Shown here: positions 21,164-32,517 of the stretch, one piece after another
How the letters are laid out: each line of letters begins with the position of its first letter
Numbering within the stretch: the stretch's first letter is position 1
Origin: Stenopsyche tienmushanensis
Taxonomy: Eukaryota > Arthropoda > Insecta > Trichoptera > Stenopsychidae
Assembly (NCBI GenBank): GCA_008973525.1
Contig: WACJ01000310.1
Coordinates: 186,001 to 250,000 of the forward strand
Direction: 5' to 3'
DNA: 64,000 bases
Notes under the pieces: generated by a model
Databases searched by the model: none
What the model saw: only the letters and a program-made list of their open reading frames with translations
What the model was told of the DNA's origin: nothing
Program-made: the position numbers and the translations under genes

Positions 21164-24100
21164 TTACAACAGTCTTTTATATAAATATAAATATCCGAGA
21201 TCTTTGGGAGGGTTTTCAGAATAAGCCACCTTATCGTCATTGAATATAACCCATTTATCATCATGAAGTATGTGACAGACGTAGTGACCGACTTGAGCTG
21301 AAGTACCCATGTGTGATATGAATGCGACGAGCTTATATTCTAAAAAATATAAATATTAAATATTAATTATTTATAAATTTTTACATGCTATAATAGTCAT
21401 GATCAGAACGACGAAAGTAAAACGTACTACTATTTCCATCTCTGTATTCAGGTTCAGTATCACCAGCCGCAGCTTCTCCACCATCGGCTGCTTCCGAGTC
21501 TAATTCAGCTACATGACTGAATATCCAATCTGCAGCACGTTCTATGTTATTCTGTGTAGCTCTCAGTGCTTTTTCTGCTTGTGATCGAGTGAAACCCATC
21601 ACCATTATCATTTCAATATCGCTTTCATTGAATTTCATTTGTGAATCTAAAATTATTCAGATTTAAAATAAATTAATGGTTAAATTATAAAATTAACAAA
21701 TGAGAGTATTATTAGAAAACAAGGCAAGTATTAAAATATGGACCATGACTTCGATATGTGCCTCAAAAATAACGTTGTAATAAAGAAACTCATCATTGAT
21801 GAATTGAAGAATTTCAGTTACACTGGACTGATGATATTAACCCTTTGCAGTCTACTTATAGTCACTAAAGCTTCTAAGTGTCTAAATGACATTGTCACAA
21901 ACCAAAACATTGCCCCCGACAAATCAGAGATGACGAAACTCAATATAAAAAAACATGATTGTTTCGCATTGTCCACGAAAGAAATTTTGCTCAAGAAGGG
22001 GTCCACGAACTATATAAGTTTAAGAAGTGCTGATCTAATATATAATAATTAATCACTGTTTGTTCGTTTGTAATGCACTGCCATACAGTTCATCAGATTA
22101 CAATACAACTTCGTGACACTTATTGCTAAGGATTGTGTGAGTAATATAGGCATAGTTTAATATTTAAAAATCAATGTTTGTTTGTCCGTATTTAATGCGC
22201 TACCATACCGTTCATCCGATTGCGATAAAACTTTATCAACTTATTGTTTACACTTGGGGGAATAACATAGGCATAGTAAAAATATTGTTTGTGTACACAG
22301 TTTGTTATACGAGACGTAGCATTACAACGCATGCCGGGTAATCACTATTTATAAATATGATACTTTTTACTGGAGTTTTGTAAGGCTCAAAAAGTGGGCT
22401 ATAACTAATCTATTTGAAATACTGTAGCCAATGACAAATCTTGTAAGTGTATATTTGAACTTGATTATAGTGAATTATTAATCTGTGTTAATGCATTAAG
22501 AGCTGACATTTTAGTTTAACCTTTTTTATTTGTCCCTGGTGGAACAAATGGTTCATCAAAATCTGAATCAGCAATATGTTCCATAATCCAATTTGTTGCT
22601 GCTTCCATGCCCGTGTTCTTAGTGAAGAACAAAGCACGCTCACATGCTGGTTGAGGGAATCCCATTTCCATCTATAAATTAAAAAATATTTTTGTACATT
22701 GCATAAAATTACACAGTAATCCAAATAAGATTAGGATAAATTATCTTGTATATGTAGAACCTCGATTATCCGTACTAATTGGGGATGAAAGTAAGTCTGC
22801 ATAACGAAAATCCGGATAATCAAAAATAATCATAATTGAAAAGGACAGTATGAATAATTTACCAATTGAGAAAGTACTGCTTGATCATACTGCGGAGCTG
22901 GAATATCCAATGTGATATCAGGCAATAATGTCTCTCCAGGTTTGAGTCCGGTTCCACGCAAGTCAGATAAATCCATTTCCCACGGCATCTTATAAATTAA
23001 ATACATTTCATAAATATTTGACTATCTTTATAAGCGTGTGAATAATTTTGCTATTTCAATAACAAAATTTCTTACTTCAACTTCAACGTCTAATTTGATT
23101 GCGGCCCAATTTGAATCAATTGTGAATTTTTTTAATTGTATCATCATATAGTCGGGAAAAGTGGCAAATCTGGTCAATCTGTTTAATCAATTAAATAATA
23201 TTAAAATATGCAATAAACGCATTAAACGATGTATACAAGATATCCAATTGTTAATATAAATTAAATGACAATGTACTAACTTTTTTGCAATGACTTTCTT
23301 ATTGAGAGCCGAGCTGAAAAATTGTTCGACATTTTCTTCTTGCACTAGAGAATCAAGGCATGCTTGGAATGGAATGTGTGGACGAACTTTTAAGGATGAA
23401 TTCCTGAAATATAACACGTATATTTATATACAAAAATCATATTTAATTTAAAAATGAACACGATTGTATTTACAATTTTTGTCCCATTTTTTCAGCTTCC
23501 ATTCTTTTCTCTTCATACGCCTCAACCTCGGCTAAATTATCAGCGGCTCGTAATGGCACATTCAAAACAAGGCAATGCTCCGAGCGGTTTGTATACCGCA
23601 CGCATCCTGACTCGCTGCATTGAATACGCTCTTCTACGTTGAATTTTAAGCATTTAGCCGGATTATATGTATGGCGACAATGACGCTGGAATGAAATTAA
23701 TCCGTTGAATTAGCTAAGGAGCAGTTTAAAATAATTTAAAAAATATATATATTAAATTTACATGAAATCAAACAATCATTAAATATACAAACAGTTAACG
23801 TGTCCAGGAAATGAAGGTAATATTCATGAGCATCTTGCTGTTTTTTTGTGCCGAATTCAGCGTGTGACTTCCCGATCAGATTTTTGAACATCCTTGGCGA
23901 AATTCCCTTTTGACTTCCATCCTCAGATAATTCAGCATATTTACCTGAAACTAGTCCCACTCCTAATTTAGCCCTGTAAATAATATATAGAATACTATAT
24001 GCTGGCTAAAACGTATAAAAAATTAGGATTTAATAAATCTTTAAGAAGCATAAATGAAACGTGTATTTTATCAGATAAATAATATAAAATTTAACATCCA

Positions 24101-27100
24101 ATAGCAAAAATAAATTGTAACTCACATCTGCACGTTGAAATCCAAAGCTGGATCGGCTGGAAATGTTCTAAATATCTCATCAGACTTATCAACAAAAACG
24201 TTAATGAAATCCGGCATTGAAAATATCACCTGAAATAAAAAAAGGGGAAATGAATAACAAACTTTCAAATATGATTTATATATACTCGAATATGCATATG
24301 TGAACATACCTGCATAACACTATTGAGATAACAAGAATTCCCAAGGTTGACTAAACCGGTGAGCCGAGGACCACATGCTGGTTCTAACTTGCTAGAAAGT
24401 TCTTGTAAAACACCCCATTCTCCTGCATTTTGATTCACTTCCAGTTCTAGTTCTATCATAGATTTTTCAGTCTAAAAGAAAATATATTACATTTTAGTCA
24501 TAGGAAATTGCAGTATCAATAATATAACAATATCTCAGAATTTTGGATTCAATTGATTCTTGATAAAATAATGAGTTTGAAATCAATATTGTACAGCAAT
24601 GCTTCGCATAGTCCAGTTATTTAATCAATAACATAAGATGTTAAAATCCAAATTTATTTACTGCTTGTTAACACTCTGTATATGGGTCTGTTCAATGAGG
24701 CAATAACGCCTGGCGTGGGAACTGTCCGCGTCATACATGTAAAAAACGATTTCAAGACTACTCAAAAAAGGATACCGTATGTGGATAGATCGGTCAGCTT
24801 AAATATATTTTTGTGTCAAAAGATTTTCACTTAAAATAGCATTGAAAGATGTCTCTAGTCAAATAAAAAGGACTGGGATAACAGTCTCCCGCGCTCAACG
24901 AGTGGCGCTCCGAGGACTGTAATCTCCGTCTCCCGCACACAATGTATTAAGATAATACCAAACTGGTTCAAACTTTAGTTGGAATAAAATCTAATATATA
25001 AAAATTAATATTTGTTTGTTCGTATTTTATGCGCTGCCATACTGTTCATTGTATTGCGATAAAACTTTGCCAACTTTTTGTTTGCACTTTCTCAAATAAT
25101 ATAGGTATAGTACAATTAACTTACAGTAGATCTTATACATAAAAATTCATATTTTATGTGCTACCATAGAACGTTATAAGCATAGTAGTATTAGCTCACA
25201 GTAGGTGGAGCGTGTGTCGTACCATGGACGGACGCATATGCCAGCTGCCATTCGCGACAAATTCGAACATTATTGTTGAAGATTTGCAAAACCGTTTGGT
25301 GGCGCTTTCTAATTTTATTATGTGGCAACTTTGGTCAACCTCTTCCGGTGAAATCTACATCGACATCAGCTGACGAGCTAAACGCTTGCTTCAAAGCATA
25401 GTATCTTTGGAGACGTGCGCGAAAACTTACATTAAAGACGAATATGTGTGTACATATGCAGCGCCCACGTCAAAGCAATTAATCGCGCAATTTAACATTT
25501 TGGACTCGGCCCAATTTTCTGAAAACCAACAAAGAAATGCGTACTTCCATAGCATGCTGCAGTATTACTCCGCATTTATCGATAACAAAAATTCACAGAA
25601 TTTGTTTGTTTGCTGGTGAAAGGCGGCGCGCAAGCTAATACCTGTTTTCAACCAGACTGTCTGGCCGACGGAGCTACCCGCAAGAATCCTTATATGGGGA
25701 ATATGTATCTTAGGTTGGATCATAACTTAAAAAGCTTAAGATTTCCTGTATTAATGTAATTTATATATATATGCATATGTACTACAAAGAAATGCATGAA
25801 TACATGCAGAATGCATTGCGTTAATATTATTCTTCTTATTTTAAACCTTATCCGGAAATCAACATTAGTGTTTGACAATTTAAAATAAAGGACTAAAAAA
25901 ATCTTGGGACCAATTACCATTTTGTCTATAACTTAATTCCTCGAAGAATCCAGTTTCAAACAGTCCAGGATGCCGGTAGAACCAATTAGCCAGACTATGT
26001 AAGGTATTGCCGTACTATTAAAATTACCTTTTGCATATGCTGTGGATCAATTCCAAAGTGCTTTAAATGATCAGATAAATATGGATCTTCGACCATATCA
26101 TCTTCAGCATATGAAAATACATCCGCTTTTCCATCAGCTGTGATCGTACCTAATTTGACAGCAAGTGGATATCCAGTTTTAAGGAAGTGCTCTACCTAAA
26201 AGGGAAACGATAATCAGCTTTTAATAAATAATTATCTTTCGCGACAAACAAAAATAAGCATTTCATTAAGATACTTACACCATGGTCGTTTCCTCCCGAA
26301 CCATCAAAAAATTTTCTGCCGCACAATATAGCACCATCTGTTAAATTCAGCCAAAGATTATTAGTGAGATCACAATTACAGCATTTCCAATTTGTGGGTG
26401 GGATTTTAATTCCGTTATCGAGTTGTTTTAGATTGGCTGCGTGCCTAAAATAAAAATTAACGAATTGAAAATATTCCTTTATATATATGAAAATATTGCA
26501 AGAAAAAAATATATAATGAAAGTATACGGACACGGAAACTTTTCTAATCTCGCCGTCCCATGTTCCGGAGAGCGCTTCAAGTTCAGCTAATCTCAGAGGT
26601 GATTCAGCGTCCAAAACTGCTTTTATGGTCTCATTGACCTTGAGCGCAATAAGAATGAATAAGAATCTAAATGTCATTTCAATAATTTCGCATTGATTTC
26701 AATACTCACTTGATTTGGTAAATCTTTACAGGGCCATGGGATAGTTATAAAGTCTGGCAATATAACCACTGAATAGTGATCTGTGTATTCGAATTTTGGT
26801 TTTGAAGAATCGGGATCAAAGCCACCTTCGATGCCGATAGCTAATCGAGTTATTTTCTTTTCTGGTCCTTCACTTCCTTGTTCAGGTAGAGGTATCTATA
26901 TAAATCAAACGTTAGTAACATTTAAATTTTCTCAATTGCAAGAACGTAATATTCGATCGATCAAAATTATTTACTGGTTTTCTCTCTCTCCGGATATTAA
27001 GAAAGATTGCATTTCCTGAACGTGAAAAGTATTTGGCTACGTGTTCATGTCCAAATCCAAGAAAACTCAATAACGATACATAAAGACCTTTTTCACTTTC

Positions 27101-30100
27101 CTGAAAATAAAATAAAATAATTATTAATTACAGGGTTGAATGTTGTGAATTTATCTATGTTTCATACGATGTAAAATGTTTCTATATGATTGATGTGTAA
27201 CTGTACCCTCATAATACTTATAAACAGTTAGATTGCGCGTAAAAAGAATGTGGGCTCGAAATTGCAAAAAAAACATTTTGCCATTTATCAGTGACCGTTT
27301 CTATCGTTTAGACGTTAAGTGCGTTCGTAAGAAAACTGTTTAAATAATCATGGCGTTATACTATGAACTGTATTTAGGAGTTTATATGATCGTCACGTCA
27401 ATAATATTCGGTGCGTGTTATGTAATTATTTTGTGCGGTCAATGTAAAAACCCGAGAATTTGCTATGCTTCGTTGTTTTTGTCGGAAAATCTGATCGTCC
27501 TCATAGCGGGTTCGTTTTTTACGTCAAAATATGCAAACTATGAGAGCAACTCTTTAGAATCCGACTCAACATATAAACGTTTCCGAGAGACGAGCGAAAA
27601 AAATAACGAATGCACCCTCTACGATAAAATAGCCGATTATTCGCTGTTTCTTGTGCCGTTTGTTAATAGCTTAATGAGTCACGTCGCGTCTAATGCTTTA
27701 TGCCGAGCGGGAATATTACGAACAAAGACATTAGAAAATATGGATGCGGGACAAACAACAACAGATTTGGAAACTGAAAATATGCCAAAAAAAAGTACGA
27801 AAATCATAGATATTTATAAAATAAAACAAGCAACAAACCATAAATACGTTGCTATTTTTGGCATTTTATTACAGTGGTTTATGCAAATTTTAATGAATTC
27901 AACGATGATTTTCATGGACATGCAACCATCTAACACAACCGACATACAATCGTTCAAAATTCATAATTGTACGCAGAATCCTATTAAATATTGCAATAGC
28001 GACTATTTTAAAACTGAAAATATCGACGATTACATAGACAGTATGAAATTTGTCAATAAAAACATTAATAGTACGAGATTTTTGCAATTTATGAACGAAC
28101 TAAATATGACGAGTGATAAAAGTTCAAAAGAAATTGACGACGTCGTAAGCCGAATATATTACTTAGTGAAACAAGCTTCGTCTTTGCATTCAAATAATTC
28201 AATTTTTAAAAATGACGCTATATTTGTACAAAGAAGCTTAAATGAAATAAATTCTACCGACGAGTGTCGTAAAATATGCATCATGAACGTTGAAAATTTA
28301 AAACTGCACATGTTTGGAGTGTTCATTTTATGCTATTTCATTCCGGTAATCGTCATTAGTGTAACGTTGGGATCTACAAAAGTGCTACGAAGCGATACGA
28401 AATCTAATAACCGGGAATCGGAATCTCAAGAACTCGACGATTGTGCAGTGATGGCAAATCATCTAAGAAAATCTTTCATTTGGGATGTGCTATTGTGGAC
28501 TTTGACGCTTTTCGATAGGATGTTTTCCATATTTTTATGCTCTTATAATACAAACGAATCAGTTTCTATGATACTCTTCACCGCAGCTAATGCGTTCCAG
28601 GTCATTAAGAATATTCTCAACATAAAAAATATAAAAAGGTCGTCAATACATACAACGGGGAGGAATTTAAACTGAGAATCTAAATTAATAGGTTAGTATA
28701 TTGATTTTAGTGATCTTCATGAATTCAGTCATGAGCCTTCTTATTTCGAATGTCCAGACCCAGACGTGCGGCGTCTTTGTCTACCTGATCAGCCTAGCAT
28801 AGATGAAGTCTTTCGACGAGTTTACTACCATTCAGCTTCGAATCTAATACGGTTCAAGGGACTCTATGAATCGGCGTCCATGCCATATGACCTGTCCGAT
28901 GCAAACGGTGGATTCAATCGAAGCCAGTAATTGATGCTTTACCGTACATGTCTATTTTAGTTTCCGCTGATATTTATTCCTAAATATATTTTTCAGGCAT
29001 GGCGATAGACGCCAATTACTGTGCTCAATCCTGGAGTTAATTTCGTTATTCATTAAGGACTTTCTCTGCGAAGATGGGTCCTAAGTATTTCGATATTTAT
29101 TGTATTGTTTTTCCATGTATCTGCCAGCATCCTTCATAATTGTTTCAAAGGCAATATTAAAAATTAGCGGCTCGATGGTATTCCCTTGATTGACTCTCGT
29201 TATCACCTTAAAAGGCTCCAACAGGGTGCTGCTAGTGCATAGTCTCATTCATTAATCTAGATTTTTAACTATGCATGTATTAATAAAATTTTAGATTGTA
29301 TTGAACAAATGAGATTTTGCATTAATGCTTAGAACATTTTGTTTAGAAAAATGTAACTAAATTGTTTTTAATATTGCAGTATAAGAAGTTACGTGCTTTT
29401 TAAGCCAGAAAAATATTATCTAAACGCAAGTCAGCAGTGATGCACACAAAGACGATAACCTTTTTAGTGATGTATAATTTTAAACATATTGTTATCATTT
29501 AATTGAGTTCTGGCAAAAATATGAAAACAATGCTGCAAACAATTAAGCTGTGCAGAAATCAAATCTGATGAAATTAATACATCAGCGATTAGTCAAGAGT
29601 CTATATTGTAAATTGTTATGTAAATATTTTTTATATAATATATTCAATAATATGATAGTCAGTAGAATATCATCAGAAATATTTAGAAGGGCTCATTTTT
29701 CAAACAGGTAAAAGGTTGATAAACCGCCGATACCAATCGTAGATCATCAAAGTATTTTATACATTGTTGCAAGTAAACAATGGATTTATTATATTTAAAC
29801 TGAAACCACACAAGTTCAGAAATCTAGAATTACAAAGATTGATTGTATTGGAAATTCCTCATATAACATTACTTAAATAACAATATCAAATTATTTAAAT
29901 ACATAAATAATTATTTATTTAGTTGCAAAATTTTGATTACATATTAAATGATGATATGTAAAGCTGCGTACTATAAATAAGGTATGAAAAGTTGAGAATA
30001 ATAATTTAATAGAATAAACTATAATAAATAAACTGCGTAGTTTCTGTTCTTGTTCTTAAGACTTGCTCAAAAATGACTCACAACTGAAGACCGAACTGGA

Positions 30101-32517
30101 CTAATCGAACTAAAACTCAAACCGTGACCGACTGAATTGAACTCATTCATTTGGAAACTCAATTCAATCCGAAACTAAGCTCCATTTAATTCAATGTGCC
30201 TATCCGCGCCTCTTTTATACACAACTTAATACTTCTCGAATTTTGACATCCATTTTGAAATTAAGCATCGCACTTATGAATGTTTGAAAGCCGTTTGAAA
30301 GGTGTTGTGCTGCGATCAAACAAGCCAATATCATAACTAAATAATTTTTCAACGGCCCTCTAGCACCTGTCGCATATTTATGTTGCCAGATACCTAAAAC
30401 CAGACATTAATATTTTTATATTAATATCTGGTTAGTGTCTTCTGGCACTGTGCGGTATGCAGCAGCTACCCTGATTGCACTTTTTCTCTGGACTTTGGTC
30501 ATTTTGAGCCTGGCCCTTTCAACTTGCAGTGCCTCGGCCCATATTGGTGCACCATACAACAGCACCGAATGCTACTATTTCTTCTGCTAGTTTTTGGATC
30601 TCCGATGTTAGGCATCAAGATTTCCACCCCCAAGTATCAAATGGATCTTGAGAATTTAATCTCACATCCATCAATCATGAGTGAAGGCGCAAGTTTCCTG
30701 CGTCTTGTGAAGAACAGCGCTTCCGTCTTTTGGACAGCGAGCTTCGGTCCAGCTCCTGTTGACCATTTCTTCATTTTTTGCATTGTTTTCCCAAGTCACT
30801 CGCAGGATCTCTGCAGATTTGATGGTGAATAGGGGAGCCACATCATCAGCGAAGGCATAACTATTCGCTCCCTTCTTACCCCATCAACGTTGCTGTGTAC
30901 CAGTGTTCATTTGTGAAGGTAGCTCTCCACCATTCTAACAAAGCATGGTGGAGCGTCAATTTCGTTCAAGTCCTTGGGGTACTTATTATTGTAAAATTGG
31001 TGTATCGAATATTGTTCTTTTTATTTGTTATCTTATTATGTATTGTATGTGTATTCTTAATATACTATGGCGAAAGCTGTTTTAAAATAAATATATAAAT
31101 AAATAAATCAATATCTATTATTTTAGCTTTTGATGTGCTGCGAAATTTAAGGAACTTTGGCATGCCGTAGGTGAGAAAAGGTTGCGGAGCACTGTTTTAG
31201 AGTACCCCAACAAGATGAAAATTTGAAAACTGACAGTTTGGTAAAGCAGCCCTGTCTTCTATTTTTGCAACACCACCGGCGCTTTTCCAGTATTTTTCGC
31301 CTATGTTACAATAGCATCCTTAAATATATTAACTGCCATTCTATTTCAGATCATTTTAAACTTGACATAACTGCATAATTTTATTTATGTTTTTTATATA
31401 TGTTCTTTAAAACTATCTTTAAATTCAATTTAGCCATATGTAAACATAAAAATTCTGTATCTTAATTTTCTTGCATTATGCGAAATATGTCAAACTTTTT
31501 AACGCTAAATAAGAATCATAACAAAAACTTCAAAGTAAATAATTAGTTTCATACAAATAACTACATAAAAAAAAAGTGTAATTATAAGATTAGTCATAAA
31601 AGGGCATCATTATAAATAATATGCAAATGTGTGACATTACTAATAAAGCGCTTTTGCAATTTTAATCCGCTTGGAAAGACAATTATTTTTAAATTAAAAA
31701 ATGTATCCCTAAATTATCTCAGTATCATTATTTATATTGACAAAAACTTAAAATCAAGATATCTATATATATAACAAAAACTTCACACCAATAAAAAAAA
31801 TGCATACCCAAAAGGTTTCAACATGTGATGTATGTTATTTTGTAAATATTTGTAAATTTTTACAGCCACTGGAGCTGACCGATGATTAATTTGGTATTAA
31901 ATTTTTAAGATAAAAAGACATGATTCATATTCATAGGTTCCACCATAATATTATTATTTATATGATCAACTACATAGATACGAGAATATTTTAGGTTATG
32001 ATTATCAAAGTTGAGGATGTTAATTGACATTATGAAAATTATGATTTAATAATTAAATTTAAGTAATTTTAATGATGATGAATTGATCATTTTAAAATGA
32101 AAATGATTTTAATTCAAATTATTGATGTAAAATATTTAAAAAAAAAAATAGCTAATGCTTGAAAATCATATGCTTGAACTGAAAATTTAAAAAAAATATA
32201 TGTGTATATCTTTTCATATAGGATTCTAAGAAGCGTCATAGATTAAAATTAACGATGATCGAATTTGCTAAATACTTTTTGGACAACATGTATTCTTCAA
32301 TCTATATCAACAACAAATAATGATTGAATTGTAGATAATCTAAGCTGTCCATTGTAAATTTGTTTCCACATGCGGCACTGGATCTGAAAGCGATTGGACT
32401 GACCGGTGTATCGAAGCTGTAAACACACTCGTCCTTGTGGATGCGGCGTGGTGGTTTCGGCGGATTTACGCATGCAAACCGCATCTCCATTATTTTAACT
32501 GGGCTTGTATTCGTCAT
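21164..32517 (-). CDS. USP5: Ubiquitin carboxyl-terminal hydrolase 5 (isopeptidase T)
   Basis: Deubiquitinase that recycles unanchored polyubiquitin chains in cytosol and nucleus. Exons in transcript order: 32404-32517 (start uncertain), 26975-27100, 26710-26895, 26532-26638, 26279-26444, 26028-26195, 24310-24471, 24126-24229, 23973-23793, 23474-23685, 23281-23403, 23076-23178, 22863-22988, 22521-22671, about 21431-21646, 21164-21339; about 805 codons (family about 830-860). Landmarks in order: [23 protein letters not shown], zf-UBP ([29 protein letters not shown]), [11 protein letters not shown], catalytic Cys box [43 protein letters not shown]1 ([14 protein letters not shown]), UBA2 ([20 protein letters not shown]) and the His box [15 protein letters not shown]. 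All phases agree. Intron 1 (27101-32403) carries a separate gene on the other strand. Confidence 0.95.
21841..22033. mobile_element. TTAA MITE family 1, copy 2, truncated by Helitron repeat
   Basis: After TTAA (21837-21840) the sequence begins CCCTTTGCAGTC, and then shares with 5451-5959 the blocks AAGTGTCTAA, CAAACCAAAACATTGC, GACAAATCAGAGAT and ACGAAACTCAATATAA. The right end is missing; the sequence runs into a Helitron-like repeat at 22034. Located in USP5 intron 21647-22520. Confidence 0.75.
22034..22345 (+). mobile_element. Helitron-like repeat, two head-to-tail partial copies
   Basis: Begins TCTAATATATAATAAT, continues TGTTTGTTCG, CGATTGCGATAAAACTTT, CTTATTGTTTACACTTG, AACATAGGCATAGT and ends ACGCATGCCGGGTAATC. 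The module is present in part at 22034-22160 and again at 22160-22345. Related copies lie at 24990, 53409-53222 and 58085-57800. The 5' TC, the AT-rich start and a helicase fragment beside the 24990 copy suggest a Helitron. Confidence 0.6.
22755..22832. mobile_element. Tigger-type terminal fragment
   Basis: GTAGAACCTCGATTATCCGT, AATTGGGGATGAAAG and TCCGGATAATCAAAA follow the order of a Tigger 5' end with its subterminal repeat. It is in USP5 intron 22672-22862. Only one end is present. Confidence 0.55.
24310..24471 (-). CDS. USP5: USP5: catalytic cysteine exon
   Basis: 54 codons: [19 protein letters not shown], then [18 protein letters not shown]. The Cys of NSCYLN is the nucleophile of the USP fold (family knowledge). 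Flanked by the Helitron-bearing intron 24472-26027 upstream and a 74+ base intron downstream. Confidence 0.93.
24990..25690 (+). pseudogene. Helitron fragment with Pif1-type helicase remnant
   Basis: Starts with the Helitron-like end TCTAATATATAAAAATTA (24990). At 25319-25456 one frame reads [27 protein letters not shown], stop, [15 protein letters not shown]. Helitron Rep/Hel proteins have the block CGDFRQTLPV, ADEINACLKSS, LW..V.KL.L.TNM at this place, so the match is specific. A stop codon interrupts it and the rest of the helicase is absent, so the copy is dead. It lies in USP5 intron 24472-26027, antisense to USP5. 24472-24989 and 25691-26027 show nothing I recognise. Confidence 0.75.
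27350..28675 (+). CDS. Unrecognised intronless protein with seven hydrophobic segments, nested in USP5 intron 1
   Basis: Single open frame of 441 codons from ATG at 27350 (context ATAATCATGG), on the strand opposite to USP5. Hydrophobic segments at about residues 8-28, 38-57, 97-118, 166-189, 319-341, 376-397 and 403-421 are consistent with seven membrane spans. The loop between segments 4 and 5 (190-318) is large, hydrophilic and, if extracellular, rich in N-glycosylation sequons (NTT, NCT, NST, NMT, NNS) and cysteines. No signal peptide, DRY or NPxxY motif is seen, so I do not call it a class A GPCR; a divergent receptor or another multi-pass protein is possible. A long open frame in AT-rich DNA, where stops are frequent, argues for selection. 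It has no transposase or viral motifs. Intronless structure inside an intron could reflect retroposition. Confidence 0.75.
   Translation: MALYYELYLGVYMIVTSIIFGACYVIILCGQCKNPRICYASLFLSENLIVLIAGSFFTSKYANYESNSLESDSTYKRFRETSEKNNECTLYDKIADYSLFLVPFVNSLMSHVASNALCRAGILRTKTLENMDAGQTTTDLETENMPKKSTKIIDIYKIKQATNHKYVAIFGILLQWFMQILMNSTMIFMDMQPSNTTDIQSFKIHNCTQNPIKYCNSDYFKTENIDDYIDSMKFVNKNINSTRFLQFMNELNMTSDKSSKEIDDVVSRIYYLVKQASSLHSNNSIFKNDAIFVQRSLNEINSTDECRKICIMNVENLKLHMFGVFILCYFIPVIVISVTLGSTKVLRSDTKSNNRESESQELDDCAVMANHLRKSFIWDVLLWTLTLFDRMFSIFLCSYNTNESVSMILFTAANAFQVIKNILNIKNIKRSSIHTTGRNLN
28740..29240 (-). pseudogene. non-LTR retrotransposon fragment
   Basis: Minus-strand frames near 29215-29110 read [31 protein letters not shown], the RT motif region (G.RQGD..SPLLFNI..E) with Q and N changes; further frames with stops follow to 28740. 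In USP5 intron 1, downstream of the nested gene. Confidence 0.7.
29241..30434. other. AT-rich intron sequence with a small hairpin
   Basis: No coding exon seen. An inverted repeat CCAGACATTAATAT / ATATTAATATCTGG occurs at 30400-30431. Otherwise low-complexity AT-rich sequence of USP5 intron 1. Confidence 0.4.
30435..30890 (-). pseudogene. non-LTR retrotransposon fragment (R1/Jockey-like)
   Basis: Minus strand about 30880-30790 reads [20 protein letters not shown], which includes the FADD catalytic box, and near 30500-30440 [19 protein letters not shown], the C-terminal block known from R1/Jockey-type elements. Frames shift between. In USP5 intron 1. 30891-32403 is AT-rich and shows nothing coding. 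Confidence 0.72.
32404..32517 (-). CDS. USP5: USP5: first coding exon
   Basis: Ends ...[20 protein letters not shown], which joins in phase 0 to [13 protein letters not shown] at 27100; KDEC.FSFDTPESEGGLY is the invariant start of the cryptic N-terminal UBP finger of USP5. Possible starts are ATG at 32517 ([14 protein letters not shown]), 32490 or 32484. The frame stays open to 32688, so the true start is undecided. The exon and 150 bases upstream are much richer in GC than the surroundings, consistent with a first exon and promoter. Confidence 0.8.

Noticed and set aside
27350..28675. Class A GPCR call for the nested gene
   Set aside because: Seven segments fit, but DRY after segment 3 and NPxxY in segment 7 are absent; left as unrecognised.
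30524..30832. 102-codon plus-strand frame
   Set aside because: Antisense to the RT fragment that contains the FADD box.
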